From Lachnospiraceae bacterium (GTDB taxonomy: Bacteria > Bacillota > Clostridia > Lachnospirales > Lachnospiraceae), in the NCBI GenBank assembly GCA_022845955.1, contig AP025576.1:3596001-3660000 (forward strand): DNA of 64,000 nt, written 5' to 3'. A program made the translations under genes and the position numbers. Below the pieces are notes generated by a model. It was not told the origin of the DNA. It saw only the letters and a program-made list of their open reading frames with translations, and made no database searches. This document shows, piece by piece, positions 27,748 to 35,642 of this stretch (position 1 is the first letter of the stretch; every line of letters starts with the position of its first letter).

Positions 27748-27873
27748 TCAGTAAATGGTACCAAAATATAGGAGGCTTTTCCGTAACGCATGCGCACCCA
27801 GCAAATAAATCATAGTGCATGCCGTACCGATTCCGAAAAAGGTATAAAGCAGATAATTTTGTTTTTTTTCCAT
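27748..27873 (-). CDS. Small single-span membrane protein
   Basis: The 41-residue ORF (MEKKQNYLLYTFFGIGTACT...) has one hydrophobic helix and a basic end, with GGGAG 7 bp before the ATG. It is not recognised. It lies immediately upstream of the ATL gene and downstream of a 12-bp palindrome, which suggests one regulated unit. Evidence is limited to the ribosome binding site and hydrophobicity. Confidence 0.5.
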   Translation of the reverse strand: MEKKQNYLLYTFFGIGTACTMIYLLGAHALRKSLLYFGTIY

Positions 27874-27975
27874 AATGTACTCCCGGATGAAAATAGGGTG
27901 AACTGGTTTACCTGCATTTATTATTCCCCGGTCTGGATGAAACATGTTTTATTTTGGAAGCCTAATTTTACCATT

Positions 27976-28002
27976 GGTTTACATAATTATATTATGTAAA
28001 CC
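27976..28002. promoter_or_regulatory. Perfect palindrome, candidate operator
   Basis: GGTTTACATAAT and ATTATGTAAACC form a perfect 12-bp inverted repeat with a 3-nt centre and no T-run. On the - strand its middle contains TATAAT. It therefore looks like an operator over the promoter of the small membrane protein and ATL gene. Confidence 0.45.
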
Positions 28003-28012
28003 TAAGCGGCGT

Positions 28013-28061
28013 AATAAGAAAGAGAAGCCTCACTTATCAGGATCCGCTTCCCTTTCTTATT
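28013..28061 (-). terminator. Terminator-like hairpin after the cytidylate-kinase-like gene
   Basis: AATAAGAAAG ... GAAGC pairs with GCTTC ... CTTTCTTATT in the 75 bp after the gene, with an A/T-rich outer stem. It is the likely - strand transcript end. Confidence 0.5.
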
Positions 28062-28076
28062 CTTCAGCACCAACAT

Positions 28077-28718
28077 CTATGCGTTTGCTGTACCGCCATT
28101 CAAAGCTTCAAAATCTTCCACGATCTGGATTATCAGCTTCACTGTACCATCCACACCAAGTACGGTACTGTTCAGGCAGAAATCATAGCTGTCCGCACGG
28201 CCCCATTTCTTAGAGGAATAATAATTGTAATAGCTCTGACGCTGCTTATCCTTTTTCGTCATCATGTCACGGGCTTTGTCTTCGGTCAGATTGTATTTGC
28301 CCATAATACGCTTAATTTTTACATCCTCGTCGCCATAGATGAAAAGATTGATACAATTCTTGAAATCATGGAGAGCATAATCGGCACAGCGGCCTACGAT
28401 AATACAAGGGCCCTCTTCCGCTACCTTCTTGATTGTGTCAAACTGGGCAAGAAATACCTTATGGCTGATTGGCATATCCATAAAGGAGGATGCGTTATAC
28501 CCAAAGGAATAGGTATCCATAACCAGATTATAGAGGAAGGAGTTAGTAGGCCTCTCATCGTGGCTCTTAATCATCTCCTCACAAAAGCCGCTTTCCTTCG
28601 CAGCTCTTGTCAGAAGCTCCTTGTCTAAACATTTGATGCCAAAATATTCTGCTAACTTTTCGCCGATTTCTCGTCCGCCTGAGCCAAACTGACGGCCTAT
28701 TGTAATGATTGTATTCAT
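28077..28718 (-). CDS. Cytidylate kinase-like family protein
   Basis: The 213-residue P-loop protein opens IITIGRQFGSGGREIGEKLAEYFG and has CIIVGRCADYAL and the lid region RIMGKYNLTEDKARDMMTKKDKQRQSYYNYYS. This is the cytidylate-kinase-like family common in Lachnospiraceae, distinct from housekeeping Cmk; its substrate is not established. AGGAGG precedes the ATG. Before the insertion sequence arrived, its upstream neighbour was the 181-residue gene now at 31016-31561. Confidence 0.85.
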   Translation of the reverse strand: MNTIITIGRQFGSGGREIGEKLAEYFGIKCLDKELLTRAAKESGFCEEMIKSHDERPTNSFLYNLVMDTYSFGYNASSFMDMPISHKVFLAQFDTIKKVAEEGPCIIVGRCADYALHDFKNCINLFIYGDEDVKIKRIMGKYNLTEDKARDMMTKKDKQRQSYYNYYSSKKWGRADSYDFCLNSTVLGVDGTVKLIIQIVEDFEALNGGTANA

Positions 28719-28767
28719 ACAACTACCTCCTTTTTCAAGGTAAGCACGCTACCTTTTATAAATCTAA

Positions 28768-29035
28768 TTATATATAAAAATTGTCAAAAATTCAATGTCT
28801 TATTTATTCAGGGCCAATCTTTCTTCTCCAAAAATATCCTGTAGAAGCGGGCGCTTCTTTTCAGCAGCCGGACTGCATGTGATTTTCCGGTCCTCCATGC
28901 TTACCAGCGCCAGCTGTCCCGTACAAAAACCTCTCAGTTTAAAACGGTACTCTTTTTCAAAAGAATACCGCTTCACCGCTTTTATGGTGTCTTTGTCCGG
29001 CGGATATTGGCTGATTAGTATGACAGTAAGGAAGC
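28768..29035. repeat. 268-bp direct repeat, left copy (long target duplication)
   Basis: Reads identically to 30984-31251 throughout (268 bp). It brackets the insertion sequence on its left and includes the 3' end of the 181-residue gene. Confidence 0.95.
28800..29035 (-). pseudogene. Duplicated 3' fragment of the 181-residue gene
   Basis: Encodes the last roughly 78 residues (KAVKRYSFEKEYRFK ... EERLALNK and stop) identically to 31016-31251 and is cut at the insertion sequence boundary. It has no start and is a by-product of the long target duplication. Confidence 0.9.
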
Positions 29036-29200
29036 CCGTCTTTAGAAGTTAACACCATATTCTTTGGGAGCAAAAACAACATATATTCCTCACAAACGCC
29101 TTGAAATAAGGCTTTTTTTATTGCTTCAAACACTTGCAAAATTTATTTTTCTGTGTTACAATAATGGCGTTAGTGGCGTTATATTTCGGAGGATAAATTT

Positions 29201-30877
29201 ATGGCATTCTATCTCAAAAAAACAAAGCTCAAAGGCCGTACCTATCTCTCCATTGATGAGAGTTTCTACAGCCATGAAAAGAAAGGTACTGCACACCGAT
29301 GCTACATGTCCCTCGGTTCAGTCGAAACATGGATGGCCAAGGGCATCCATGATCCAATCTCCCATTTCCAAAAGGAGGTTGATTCCTTAAACCAGGAACG
29401 CTCCCAGATGAATTCCAGGAAAATCTCTGATGTCTCTCCGGTCCTCTATCTGGGGTATTTTCCTTGCAAGTCTATTCTTGAAAAACTACACATCAAGAAA
29501 TATGTGGATTATTTCCAACTTACACATGACTTCCAGTTTGATCTTTACGAGCTGCTTTCATCCCTCATCTATGCCAGGACGGTCAATCCCTGCAGCAAGC
29601 ACCGGACCTTCCATGAGGTACTGCCAAATCTCTATGACACGGTTCATTACTCCTATGACCAACTTATGGATGGCCTGTCTTTTATCGGCAACGATTACAT
29701 GAAATTCGTTGAGATATTCACGGTACAAACAAGGAAAGTTTATGGTCTGGATACTTCCAAAACCTATTTCGACTGTACAAACTTTTACTTCGAGATTGAC
29801 CGGGAAGATGACTTCCGGAAGAAAGGGCCAAGCAAAGAGGGGAAGAAAGAGCCGATCGTCGGCCTTGGCCTTTTGCTTGACAGCAACCAGATCCCAATCG
29901 GCATGAGGATGTACCCCGGAAACGAATCTGAAAAGCCTGTCCTGCGGGACGTGATAGGCAGCCTGAAATCACAGAACAATGTCACCGGGAAGACCATCCA
30001 TGTCGCTGATAAGGGCCTCAACTGTGCCCAGAATATCGCATCCTCAAAGAAGAACGGGGATGGCTACCTTTTTTCCAAGTCTGTGAAAGGACTTCCTGAA
30101 ACAGAAAAGACATGGGTACTTTTGGATGAAGGCTGGACGGATGTGAAAGACAAAAAGGGAAAGCTTCTGTACCGCTATAAATCCTGCGTTGACAGTTTTC
30201 CTTACAAAGTGGAACACGAAGGAAAGGAATTCCTAGTGAGGCTTAGCGAGAAACGCCTGCTTACATATAATCCTTCCCTTGCCTCAAAAAAAAGATATGA
30301 GATTAACCGGCTGGTTGAAAAAGCCCGCTCACTGACCGCTTCCAGGGCAAAGAGGTCCGAATACGGGGAATCCGGGAAATATGTAGACTTCAAGGATAAA
30401 GATGGAAAAAAAGCAGAGATGCATATCAGACAGGATGCTATCGATAAAGACTTGGCGTTTGCCGGCTACAACCTGTTAGTGACCTCGGAGGTCGAGATGG
30501 CTGACCGGGATATCTACAACACATACCATAATCTTTGGAGGATCGAGGAATCCTTCAAGATCATGAAATCTGATCTGGACGCAAGACCGGCATTCTGCCA
30601 GAAGGAAAGCACAATAAAAGGACATTTCTTAATCTGCTACCTTGCTGTGCTTCTGGAACGCATCTTCCAGTTCAAGGTGCTGGAGAACCGATATTCCACA
30701 TCTGAGATTTTTCGTTTCATGAAAGATTTCAAGGTCACTAAGGCAGAAACCAAATATATAAATACAGCCACCTCCAGTGACATCATCAACGAACTGTCCG
30801 AAAGGCTAAAGCTCCCTCTGATGAATTACTTCCTGACGGAAAGCCAGATAAAGACAATATTAAACCAGAAAATTTGA
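29201..30877 (+). CDS. IS1634-like transposase (IS4 superfamily)
   Basis: The 558-residue DDE transposase has a first catalytic Asp in KTYFDCTNFYFE, a second in HVADKGLNCAQN, and the IS4-type Y-R-E-K signature YHNLWRIEESFKIMK around residue 444-458. The N-terminal segment (MAFYLKKTKLKGRTYLSIDE) is typical of the IS1634/IS1549 group. CGGAGGA lies before the ATG. The ORF is full length with no frameshift, so the element may still be active. Confidence 0.92.
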   Translation: MAFYLKKTKLKGRTYLSIDESFYSHEKKGTAHRCYMSLGSVETWMAKGIHDPISHFQKEVDSLNQERSQMNSRKISDVSPVLYLGYFPCKSILEKLHIKKYVDYFQLTHDFQFDLYELLSSLIYARTVNPCSKHRTFHEVLPNLYDTVHYSYDQLMDGLSFIGNDYMKFVEIFTVQTRKVYGLDTSKTYFDCTNFYFEIDREDDFRKKGPSKEGKKEPIVGLGLLLDSNQIPIGMRMYPGNESEKPVLRDVIGSLKSQNNVTGKTIHVADKGLNCAQNIASSKKNGDGYLFSKSVKGLPETEKTWVLLDEGWTDVKDKKGKLLYRYKSCVDSFPYKVEHEGKEFLVRLSEKRLLTYNPSLASKKRYEINRLVEKARSLTASRAKRSEYGESGKYVDFKDKDGKKAEMHIRQDAIDKDLAFAGYNLLVTSEVEMADRDIYNTYHNLWRIEESFKIMKSDLDARPAFCQKESTIKGHFLICYLAVLLERIFQFKVLENRYSTSEIFRFMKDFKVTKAETKYINTATSSDIINELSERLKLPLMNYFLTESQIKTILNQKI

Positions 30878-30893
30878 ATATCGCTCACACTTA

Positions 30894-30939
30894 AAAAGCT
30901 GTTGCGGGTTTCACATTCACCGCAACAGCTTTTATTTTT
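30894..30939 (+). terminator. Terminator of the transposase gene
   Basis: AAAAGCTGTTGCGG (30894-30907) pairs perfectly with CCGCAACAGCTTTT (30920-30933), followed by ATTTTT. Confidence 0.9.
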
Positions 30940-30983
30940 CAATCAGTTAACGCCATTTTTTAATGTCTGATACCAAAGACAGG

Positions 30984-31251
30984 TTATATATAAAAATTGT
31001 CAAAAATTCAATGTCTTATTTATTCAGGGCCAATCTTTCTTCTCCAAAAATATCCTGTAGAAGCGGGCGCTTCTTTTCAGCAGCCGGACTGCATGTGATT
31101 TTCCGGTCCTCCATGCTTACCAGCGCCAGCTGTCCCGTACAAAAACCTCTCAGTTTAAAACGGTACTCTTTTTCAAAAGAATACCGCTTCACCGCTTTTA
31201 TGGTGTCTTTGTCCGGCGGATATTGGCTGATTAGTATGACAGTAAGGAAGC
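30984..31251. repeat. 268-bp direct repeat, right copy
   Basis: Identical to 28768-29035. It is continuous with the intact 181-residue gene, so this is the copy attached to the gene's 5' part. Confidence 0.95.
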
Positions 31252-31561
31252 TGTACATGTGGTTTTTCTCCGGTACCCTGCCGTTCTTCAGCACCAGTAC
31301 AGGCTCCATATAATCAGAAATAATTGTACGGGCTTCGTGTAACTGCGTCTGCATGATTTTGTCCGCAGTCAGGAACAAAATATGTTCATAGCTGTGGGAT
31401 GCCCATAAACCGGCGTTTTGTTCCAGTTTCCGCTCCTTGAGATCTGAAAAAAAGTATCCATATGCCGGATATTCCTTCCCGTCAATATAATAAGGCTTAT
31501 ATATGTCAAACGTTCCCTCATATTTTGACAGCAGCTTTTCCAGATATTGTGATTTTTCCAT
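31016..31561 (-). CDS. Uncharacterised 181-residue protein
   Basis: A soluble-looking protein of mixed composition (MEKSQYLEKLLSKYEGTFDI ... EERLALNK); I do not recognise a domain. Its complete 3' end survives next to the insertion sequence because the target was duplicated, so the gene is intact. It begins 105 bp upstream of the rluD stop codon, on the same strand. Confidence 0.75.
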   Translation of the reverse strand: MEKSQYLEKLLSKYEGTFDIYKPYYIDGKEYPAYGYFFSDLKERKLEQNAGLWASHSYEHILFLTADKIMQTQLHEARTIISDYMEPVLVLKNGRVPEKNHMYSFLTVILISQYPPDKDTIKAVKRYSFEKEYRFKLRGFCTGQLALVSMEDRKITCSPAAEKKRPLLQDIFGEERLALNK

Positions 31562-31666
31562 AGCAATCCCTCTTCCGTTTCTTTCTGCGGCAAGACGTCA
31601 GGTGCCGCATTCCTTGTCTATGGAAAAGCAGCATCCAAAACCTGCCGGGCCGTTATGTAAATCCTT

Positions 31667-32593
31667 TTATTTAGGAAGGACTTCCAGTAAGTGTAGGAAA
31701 TATGCGGGCAGAGGCGCTGTTGTTTCCACATATTCCCCGGAGGACGGATGGATAAAACCAAGGGTCATGGCATGAAGTGTCTGCCCCTGCAGCGTCATGG
31801 CGGCCTTCGGCGGTTTCCGGTTCCCGTATACCGTATCTCCCAGCAGCGGATGCCCAATGGAATCCATATGGACCCTGATCTGATGGGTCCTTCCGGTTTC
31901 CAGACAGCATTCAATGTAGGTAAAGGACCGGAAACGTTCCAGCACCTTTACATGAGTGATCGCTTCCTTTCCGTTCCGGACGCCGGCGGCCATCTTTTTC
32001 CTGTCCGTAGGATGTCTTCCGACAGGAGTGTTGATATCTATTTCCTCTTCCCGGATAACACCATGTACGATGGCCCGGTAACGGCGGACAATGGTATGTT
32101 CCTTTAACTGCGTTGCAATGGATAAGTGAGCTTTATCATTTTTACAGACAATCAGACTGCCTGTGGTATCACGGTCAATACGGTGGACAATACCGGGACG
32201 CAGAGTTCCGTTTATTCCGGAAAGGCTGCCGCGGCAATGATACATGACGGCATTCACCAACGTGCCGCTGTAGTGCCCCGCCGCCGGATGAACCACCATC
32301 CCTTTAGGCTTGTTTACCACCAGAACATCCTCATCTTCATAAAGAATATCCAGAGGAATGTCTTCCGCCCCGATATCCGGTTCAATGGCTTCAGGAAGGG
32401 TAAAGCAGATATCATCCTCCGCCTTCAGACGATAGTTGGCTTTTACGGGAGAGCCGTTGACCAGTACCTTTTCTTCTTTCAGCATTTTCTGGATAAAGGA
32501 ACGCGACAAAGAATCGATAAGCGATGCCATATACTTATCGATTCTTTCCTCTTCATATTCTTCAGTTACCTGAAACCGAAACAGATCCGGCAT
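31667..32593 (-). CDS. RluD-family 23S rRNA pseudouridine synthase
   Basis: The 308-residue protein has an N-terminal S4 RNA-binding domain (RIDKYMASLIDSLSRSFIQKMLKEEKVLVNG) and the catalytic RluA/RluD motif HRIDRDTTGSLIVCKND with the essential Asp. GRTHQIRVHMDSIGHPLLGD follows. It isomerises uridines in 23S rRNA. It sits 10 bp after lspA, the usual lspA-rluD arrangement of Firmicutes. Confidence 0.94.
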   Translation of the reverse strand: MPDLFRFQVTEEYEEERIDKYMASLIDSLSRSFIQKMLKEEKVLVNGSPVKANYRLKAEDDICFTLPEAIEPDIGAEDIPLDILYEDEDVLVVNKPKGMVVHPAAGHYSGTLVNAVMYHCRGSLSGINGTLRPGIVHRIDRDTTGSLIVCKNDKAHLSIATQLKEHTIVRRYRAIVHGVIREEEIDINTPVGRHPTDRKKMAAGVRNGKEAITHVKVLERFRSFTYIECCLETGRTHQIRVHMDSIGHPLLGDTVYGNRKPPKAAMTLQGQTLHAMTLGFIHPSSGEYVETTAPLPAYFLHLLEVLPK

Positions 32594-32603
32594 ACATTAT
32601 CCC

Positions 32604-33179
32604 CTATTCTTCTTCTTTTTCTGCCGTTTCCTGCTTCTGCACGGCGCTTCTCCCGGATTTCCAGGAGAGGAAGCGGAAGTCCTCATCCTTATATTTATTG
32701 CTGAATAAAATCAGAATAGCCCCAACCACACAGGCGATGGAAACAAACATATCTGCGACATTAAAAATCGGAAAATCAATCAGGCTGATATAAATAAAAT
32801 CCACAACATAATCCAGCCGGATGCGGTCTATCATATTCCCTACCGCTCCTACCGCCACACAGTCCAGCAGAATATGCAGAACCCGGTATTTGCCGTCGGA
32901 AGGCATTTTTACCAGGGCATAGATGACAGCAGCCAGAATGATGGGGGTTATGATAAGAAAGAAGATCTTCGCTCCCTGCATCATGCCAAAGGCCGCCCCC
33001 CGGTTTTCCAGATAACGCAGTTCAAGCACTCCGGGTATCAGGGAAATGGGGGCCTTTCCCTTTAGATGAACCACTGCCAGATGTTTGGTAAACTGGTCAA
33101 GCAGGATACCTGCGAGAATCAAAAAGATATCCGGCAGCCATATAATTTTCCTTGGAATATTCTGTTCCATTTTATTCAT
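32604..33179 (-). CDS. lspA: Lipoprotein signal peptidase
   Basis: This membrane aspartyl protease of about 191 residues has four membrane segments. Its catalytic Asp residues are in VGNMIDRIRLDYVVDFI and FPIFNVADMFV, and the LENRGAAFGMMQG motif is typical of LspA. It cleaves prolipoprotein signal peptides. The start is ambiguous (33185, 33179 or 33170), overlapping the end of aroB. The basic/acidic tail after the last helix is longer than usual (about 35 residues). Confidence 0.94.
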   Translation of the reverse strand: MNKMEQNIPRKIIWLPDIFLILAGILLDQFTKHLAVVHLKGKAPISLIPGVLELRYLENRGAAFGMMQGAKIFFLIITPIILAAVIYALVKMPSDGKYRVLHILLDCVAVGAVGNMIDRIRLDYVVDFIYISLIDFPIFNVADMFVSIACVVGAILILFSNKYKDEDFRFLSWKSGRSAVQKQETAEKEEE

Positions 33180-34281
33180 GCCCATCCTCTTCCATAAAAT
33201 TAATTTCGTCTATCGCTGCCAGGATTTCTTCTTCCGTTACCGTGGTATCCAGCACAGCTTTGCCGATTTTTTGGAGAAGTACAAATTTAATATGTCCGGC
33301 TTCCATCTTTTTATCTGATTTCGTCAGCTCCAGGATCTGTCCCCTGTCCAAATTATCTACGGAAATCGGGAGATTGAATGGAACAAACATATCCCTGATT
33401 TCATAATATTCTTCCATGGGAAGGAGTTCTTTTTTCCAGGAAATAAAAGCGGCGGCCACACATCCAAGAGCCACACACTCCCCATGGGTAAGTGTGAAGC
33501 TGCTGGCTTTTTCCACTGCATGGCCAATGGTATGTCCTAAATTCAGCAGAGCCCGCTCCCCTTTTTCTGTGGGATCGTTTTCTACAATCTTGCGTTTGAT
33601 GTCACAGCTTCGGCGTACCATCTCTTCCATGGCGTCAGGATCCCTGTCACAGATTTCATAGAGATTGGCAACCAGCCATTCGTAATATCTGGCATCCCTG
33701 ATAAGCGCGGATTTCATAGCCTCTGCAAACCCGCTGTAATACTGGCGGGGCTCCAGCGTGGAAAGGGTGGAGAGGTTCATATAGACAAGCCTGGGCATAT
33801 GAAATGCGCCGACCATATTTTTATATTGATCAAAATCAACGCCTGTTTTCCCGCCGATGCTGCTGTCAACCTGGGCAAGAAGAGTTGTGGGAATCTGTAT
33901 AAAATCGATGCCGCGCAGATAAGTGGCGGCGGCAAATCCGGTTAAATCGCCGGTTACACCTCCCCCCAATGCGATAAGGCAGTCTTTTCTCGTATAATGC
34001 TTTTCTATCAGAAAGGAATACAGGGCCTTTACCGTATCCAGGCTTTTGTTTTCCTCCCCTGCCGGAAAAGTAAACACATCCGTGCCTGCGCATACGGAGG
34101 AAACTGTCTTTACGACCTCATCCCCATATAGAGCACCTACATTGGAGTCCGTAACAATACATAATTTTTTGTGTGATACATCCAGTGTATTCAGCTCTTC
34201 AGCCAATGCCTGGAAATCCCTTTCAAATACAATATCGTAGCAGGGCTTCTTCTGATAGGAAACCGTCATTCTTTCTGCCAT
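33172..34281 (-). CDS. aroB: 3-dehydroquinate synthase
   Basis: The 369-residue shikimate-pathway enzyme converts DAHP to 3-dehydroquinate. NAD-binding GGGVTGDLTGFAAATYLRGI, the substrate loop IPTTLLAQVDSSIGGKTGVD, and the metal ligands in GFAEAMKSALI and LNLGHTIGHAVE are all present. GAGGTG precedes the ATG. It overlaps lspA by a few bases, so it is part of an aroB-lspA-rluD unit. Confidence 0.96.
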   Translation of the reverse strand: MAERMTVSYQKKPCYDIVFERDFQALAEELNTLDVSHKKLCIVTDSNVGALYGDEVVKTVSSVCAGTDVFTFPAGEENKSLDTVKALYSFLIEKHYTRKDCLIALGGGVTGDLTGFAAATYLRGIDFIQIPTTLLAQVDSSIGGKTGVDFDQYKNMVGAFHMPRLVYMNLSTLSTLEPRQYYSGFAEAMKSALIRDARYYEWLVANLYEICDRDPDAMEEMVRRSCDIKRKIVENDPTEKGERALLNLGHTIGHAVEKASSFTLTHGECVALGCVAAAFISWKKELLPMEEYYEIRDMFVPFNLPISVDNLDRGQILELTKSDKKMEAGHIKFVLLQKIGKAVLDTTVTEEEILAAIDEINFMEEDGHE

Positions 34282-34325
34282 TATGTCACCTCATTCACAT
34301 GGTATTTTTTATCCTGTTTTCCGCC

Positions 34326-34352
34326 TAAAAAGCGCCGCCTCACGACGACGCT
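34326..34352 (-). terminator. Terminator after sepF
   Basis: On the - strand AAGCGTCG pairs with CGGCGCTT (one G-T pair), followed by TTT. It lies 25 bp after the sepF stop. Confidence 0.65.
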
Positions 34353-34377
34353 TCTGAAAACCGTTCTTCTTTTTTAC

Positions 34378-34884
34378 TTAGCTGGAAAATCCCGGAACAT
34401 CTACGGAGCCGCTGAAAATTTCCTGAAAATCACCTGAAATGTCCACGCTGGCCGGTGTGATAATAAATATGTACTGGGAAATCTTCTGCAGGTTTCCGCT
34501 GATTGCAAAGCAGGAACCCGAAGTAAAATCTATAATTCTCTGGGCAATATCCACATCCAGGCCTTCCAGATTCAGCACAACTGTCCGGTTGGCAAGCAAT
34601 GTCTCCGTAATTTCTCTTGCGTCCTCTATACTTGTAGGCTTAATCACACATACCTCCATCCCGTTGCCGACAGTACGGCGGGGCTGTCTCATAGGAGTAA
34701 CCTTAGGAGAGGTTTTCTTGGGCTTGTCCTCCTCCATAAAAGGTTCCGCTTTCGCTTTAGGTGTCATTTTTGAGATTTTCTCTACCGGTTCATCGTCGTC
34801 ATAATAATCATCATCGTCGTAATCATCATACTCTTCATCGCCATTCAGCTTCATATAACTCAAAAACTTGTCCATTACACCCAT
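34378..34884 (-). CDS. sepF: Cell division protein SepF
   Basis: The 168-residue protein has the amphipathic membrane-targeting N-terminus (MGVMDKFLSYMKL), an unusually acidic linker with a D/Y-rich run (about 18-34) and the SepF domain (VIKPTSIEDAREITETLLANRTVVLNLEGLD ... QRIIDFTSGSCFAISG). SepF polymerises and anchors FtsZ. The ATG at 34884 has GGAG 9-10 bp upstream; a TTG at 34893 is too close to it. It is followed by a terminator and preceded by yggS, as in many Firmicutes. Confidence 0.94.
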   Translation of the reverse strand: MGVMDKFLSYMKLNGDEEYDDYDDDDYYDDDEPVEKISKMTPKAKAEPFMEEDKPKKTSPKVTPMRQPRRTVGNGMEVCVIKPTSIEDAREITETLLANRTVVLNLEGLDVDIAQRIIDFTSGSCFAISGNLQKISQYIFIITPASVDISGDFQEIFSGSVDVPGFSS

Positions 34885-34921
34885 CGTGCTCAATCTCCTT
34901 TATGATTACCCGGCAGATAAC

Positions 34922-35620
34922 CTAATCCGTCACCTGATAGGATCTTTCACCAAATATTCCGGTTCCTACACGTATAAAGGTGGCGCCCTCTTCTATTGCC
35001 ACCTCGTAATCCCCGGTCATTCCCATAGAAATATAATCCATACGTACATTATCAATGTTTTTGTTAGTTATGTCAACACATAACTTTTTCAAGGCGCTAA
35101 AAAATATCCTGTTATCCTCCGCATTTTCGACAAAAGGGGCGATTGTCATCAATCCTCTTACCTTCAGTCCGGGCAGACATGCGATCTCACGCACCAGTTC
35201 GGGTGTATCCTCCGGGGAAATCCCGAACTTGCTTTCTTCCCCTGCGGCATTTACTTCTATCAAAATATTGACGGTAACACCCTGCTTTACCGCTTCCCGG
35301 CTGATCTCTTCAGCCAGCCTGAGAGAATCCACACTGTGTATCATATATACCTTATCAACAATATATTTGACCTTATTCCTCTGGAGATGACCGATCATAT
35401 GCCATCGGATATCGCCGGGCAGCTGTCCGGCCTTGTCCACCAGCTCCTGTACCTTATTTTCGCCGAAATCCCGCACACCCATGGCATATATTTCCTCAAG
35501 CATAGGAACCGGCTTCGTTTTGCTCACCGCTATGAGCGTAACATCACTCTCCGCTCTTCCTGCCCTGCAGCAGGCATTTTTCATATTCCTTTGTACCTGG
35601 TATAGATTTTCTTTCAGCAT
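34922..35620 (-). CDS. YggS-family PLP homeostasis protein
   Basis: The 232-residue alanine-racemase-fold protein has the PLP lysine in TLIAVSKTKPV, then GENKVQELVDK, WHMIGHLQRNKVKYI and GLMTIAPF. The C-terminal SMGMTGDYEVAIEEGATFIRVGTGIFG binds the phosphate. It buffers pyridoxal phosphate. AGGAG is upstream. The yggS-sepF order is conserved in Gram-positive division clusters. Confidence 0.95.
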   Translation of the reverse strand: MLKENLYQVQRNMKNACCRAGRAESDVTLIAVSKTKPVPMLEEIYAMGVRDFGENKVQELVDKAGQLPGDIRWHMIGHLQRNKVKYIVDKVYMIHSVDSLRLAEEISREAVKQGVTVNILIEVNAAGEESKFGISPEDTPELVREIACLPGLKVRGLMTIAPFVENAEDNRIFFSALKKLCVDITNKNIDNVRMDYISMGMTGDYEVAIEEGATFIRVGTGIFGERSYQVTD

Positions 35621-35642
35621 GTCAATCTCCTTTTGGATGAGG

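Larger units (their letters stand above)
29036..30983 (+). mobile_element. IS1634-family-like insertion sequence
   Basis: The 1948-bp segment between the two 268-bp direct repeats contains one transposase gene with its own promoter (TTGCAA-17-TACAAT, 29134-29162) and terminator. The ends are short imperfect inverted repeats: CCGTCTTT at the left and CCTGTCTTT at the right (read inward). The boundary is certain to about 1 bp. Long variable-length target duplications are known for IS1634 and IS1549, which fits the family. Confidence 0.88.

Noticed and set aside
28957..29139. Short ORF on the - strand spanning the insertion sequence boundary
   Set aside because: It is a chance fusion of duplicated gene DNA and element end with no ribosome binding site.
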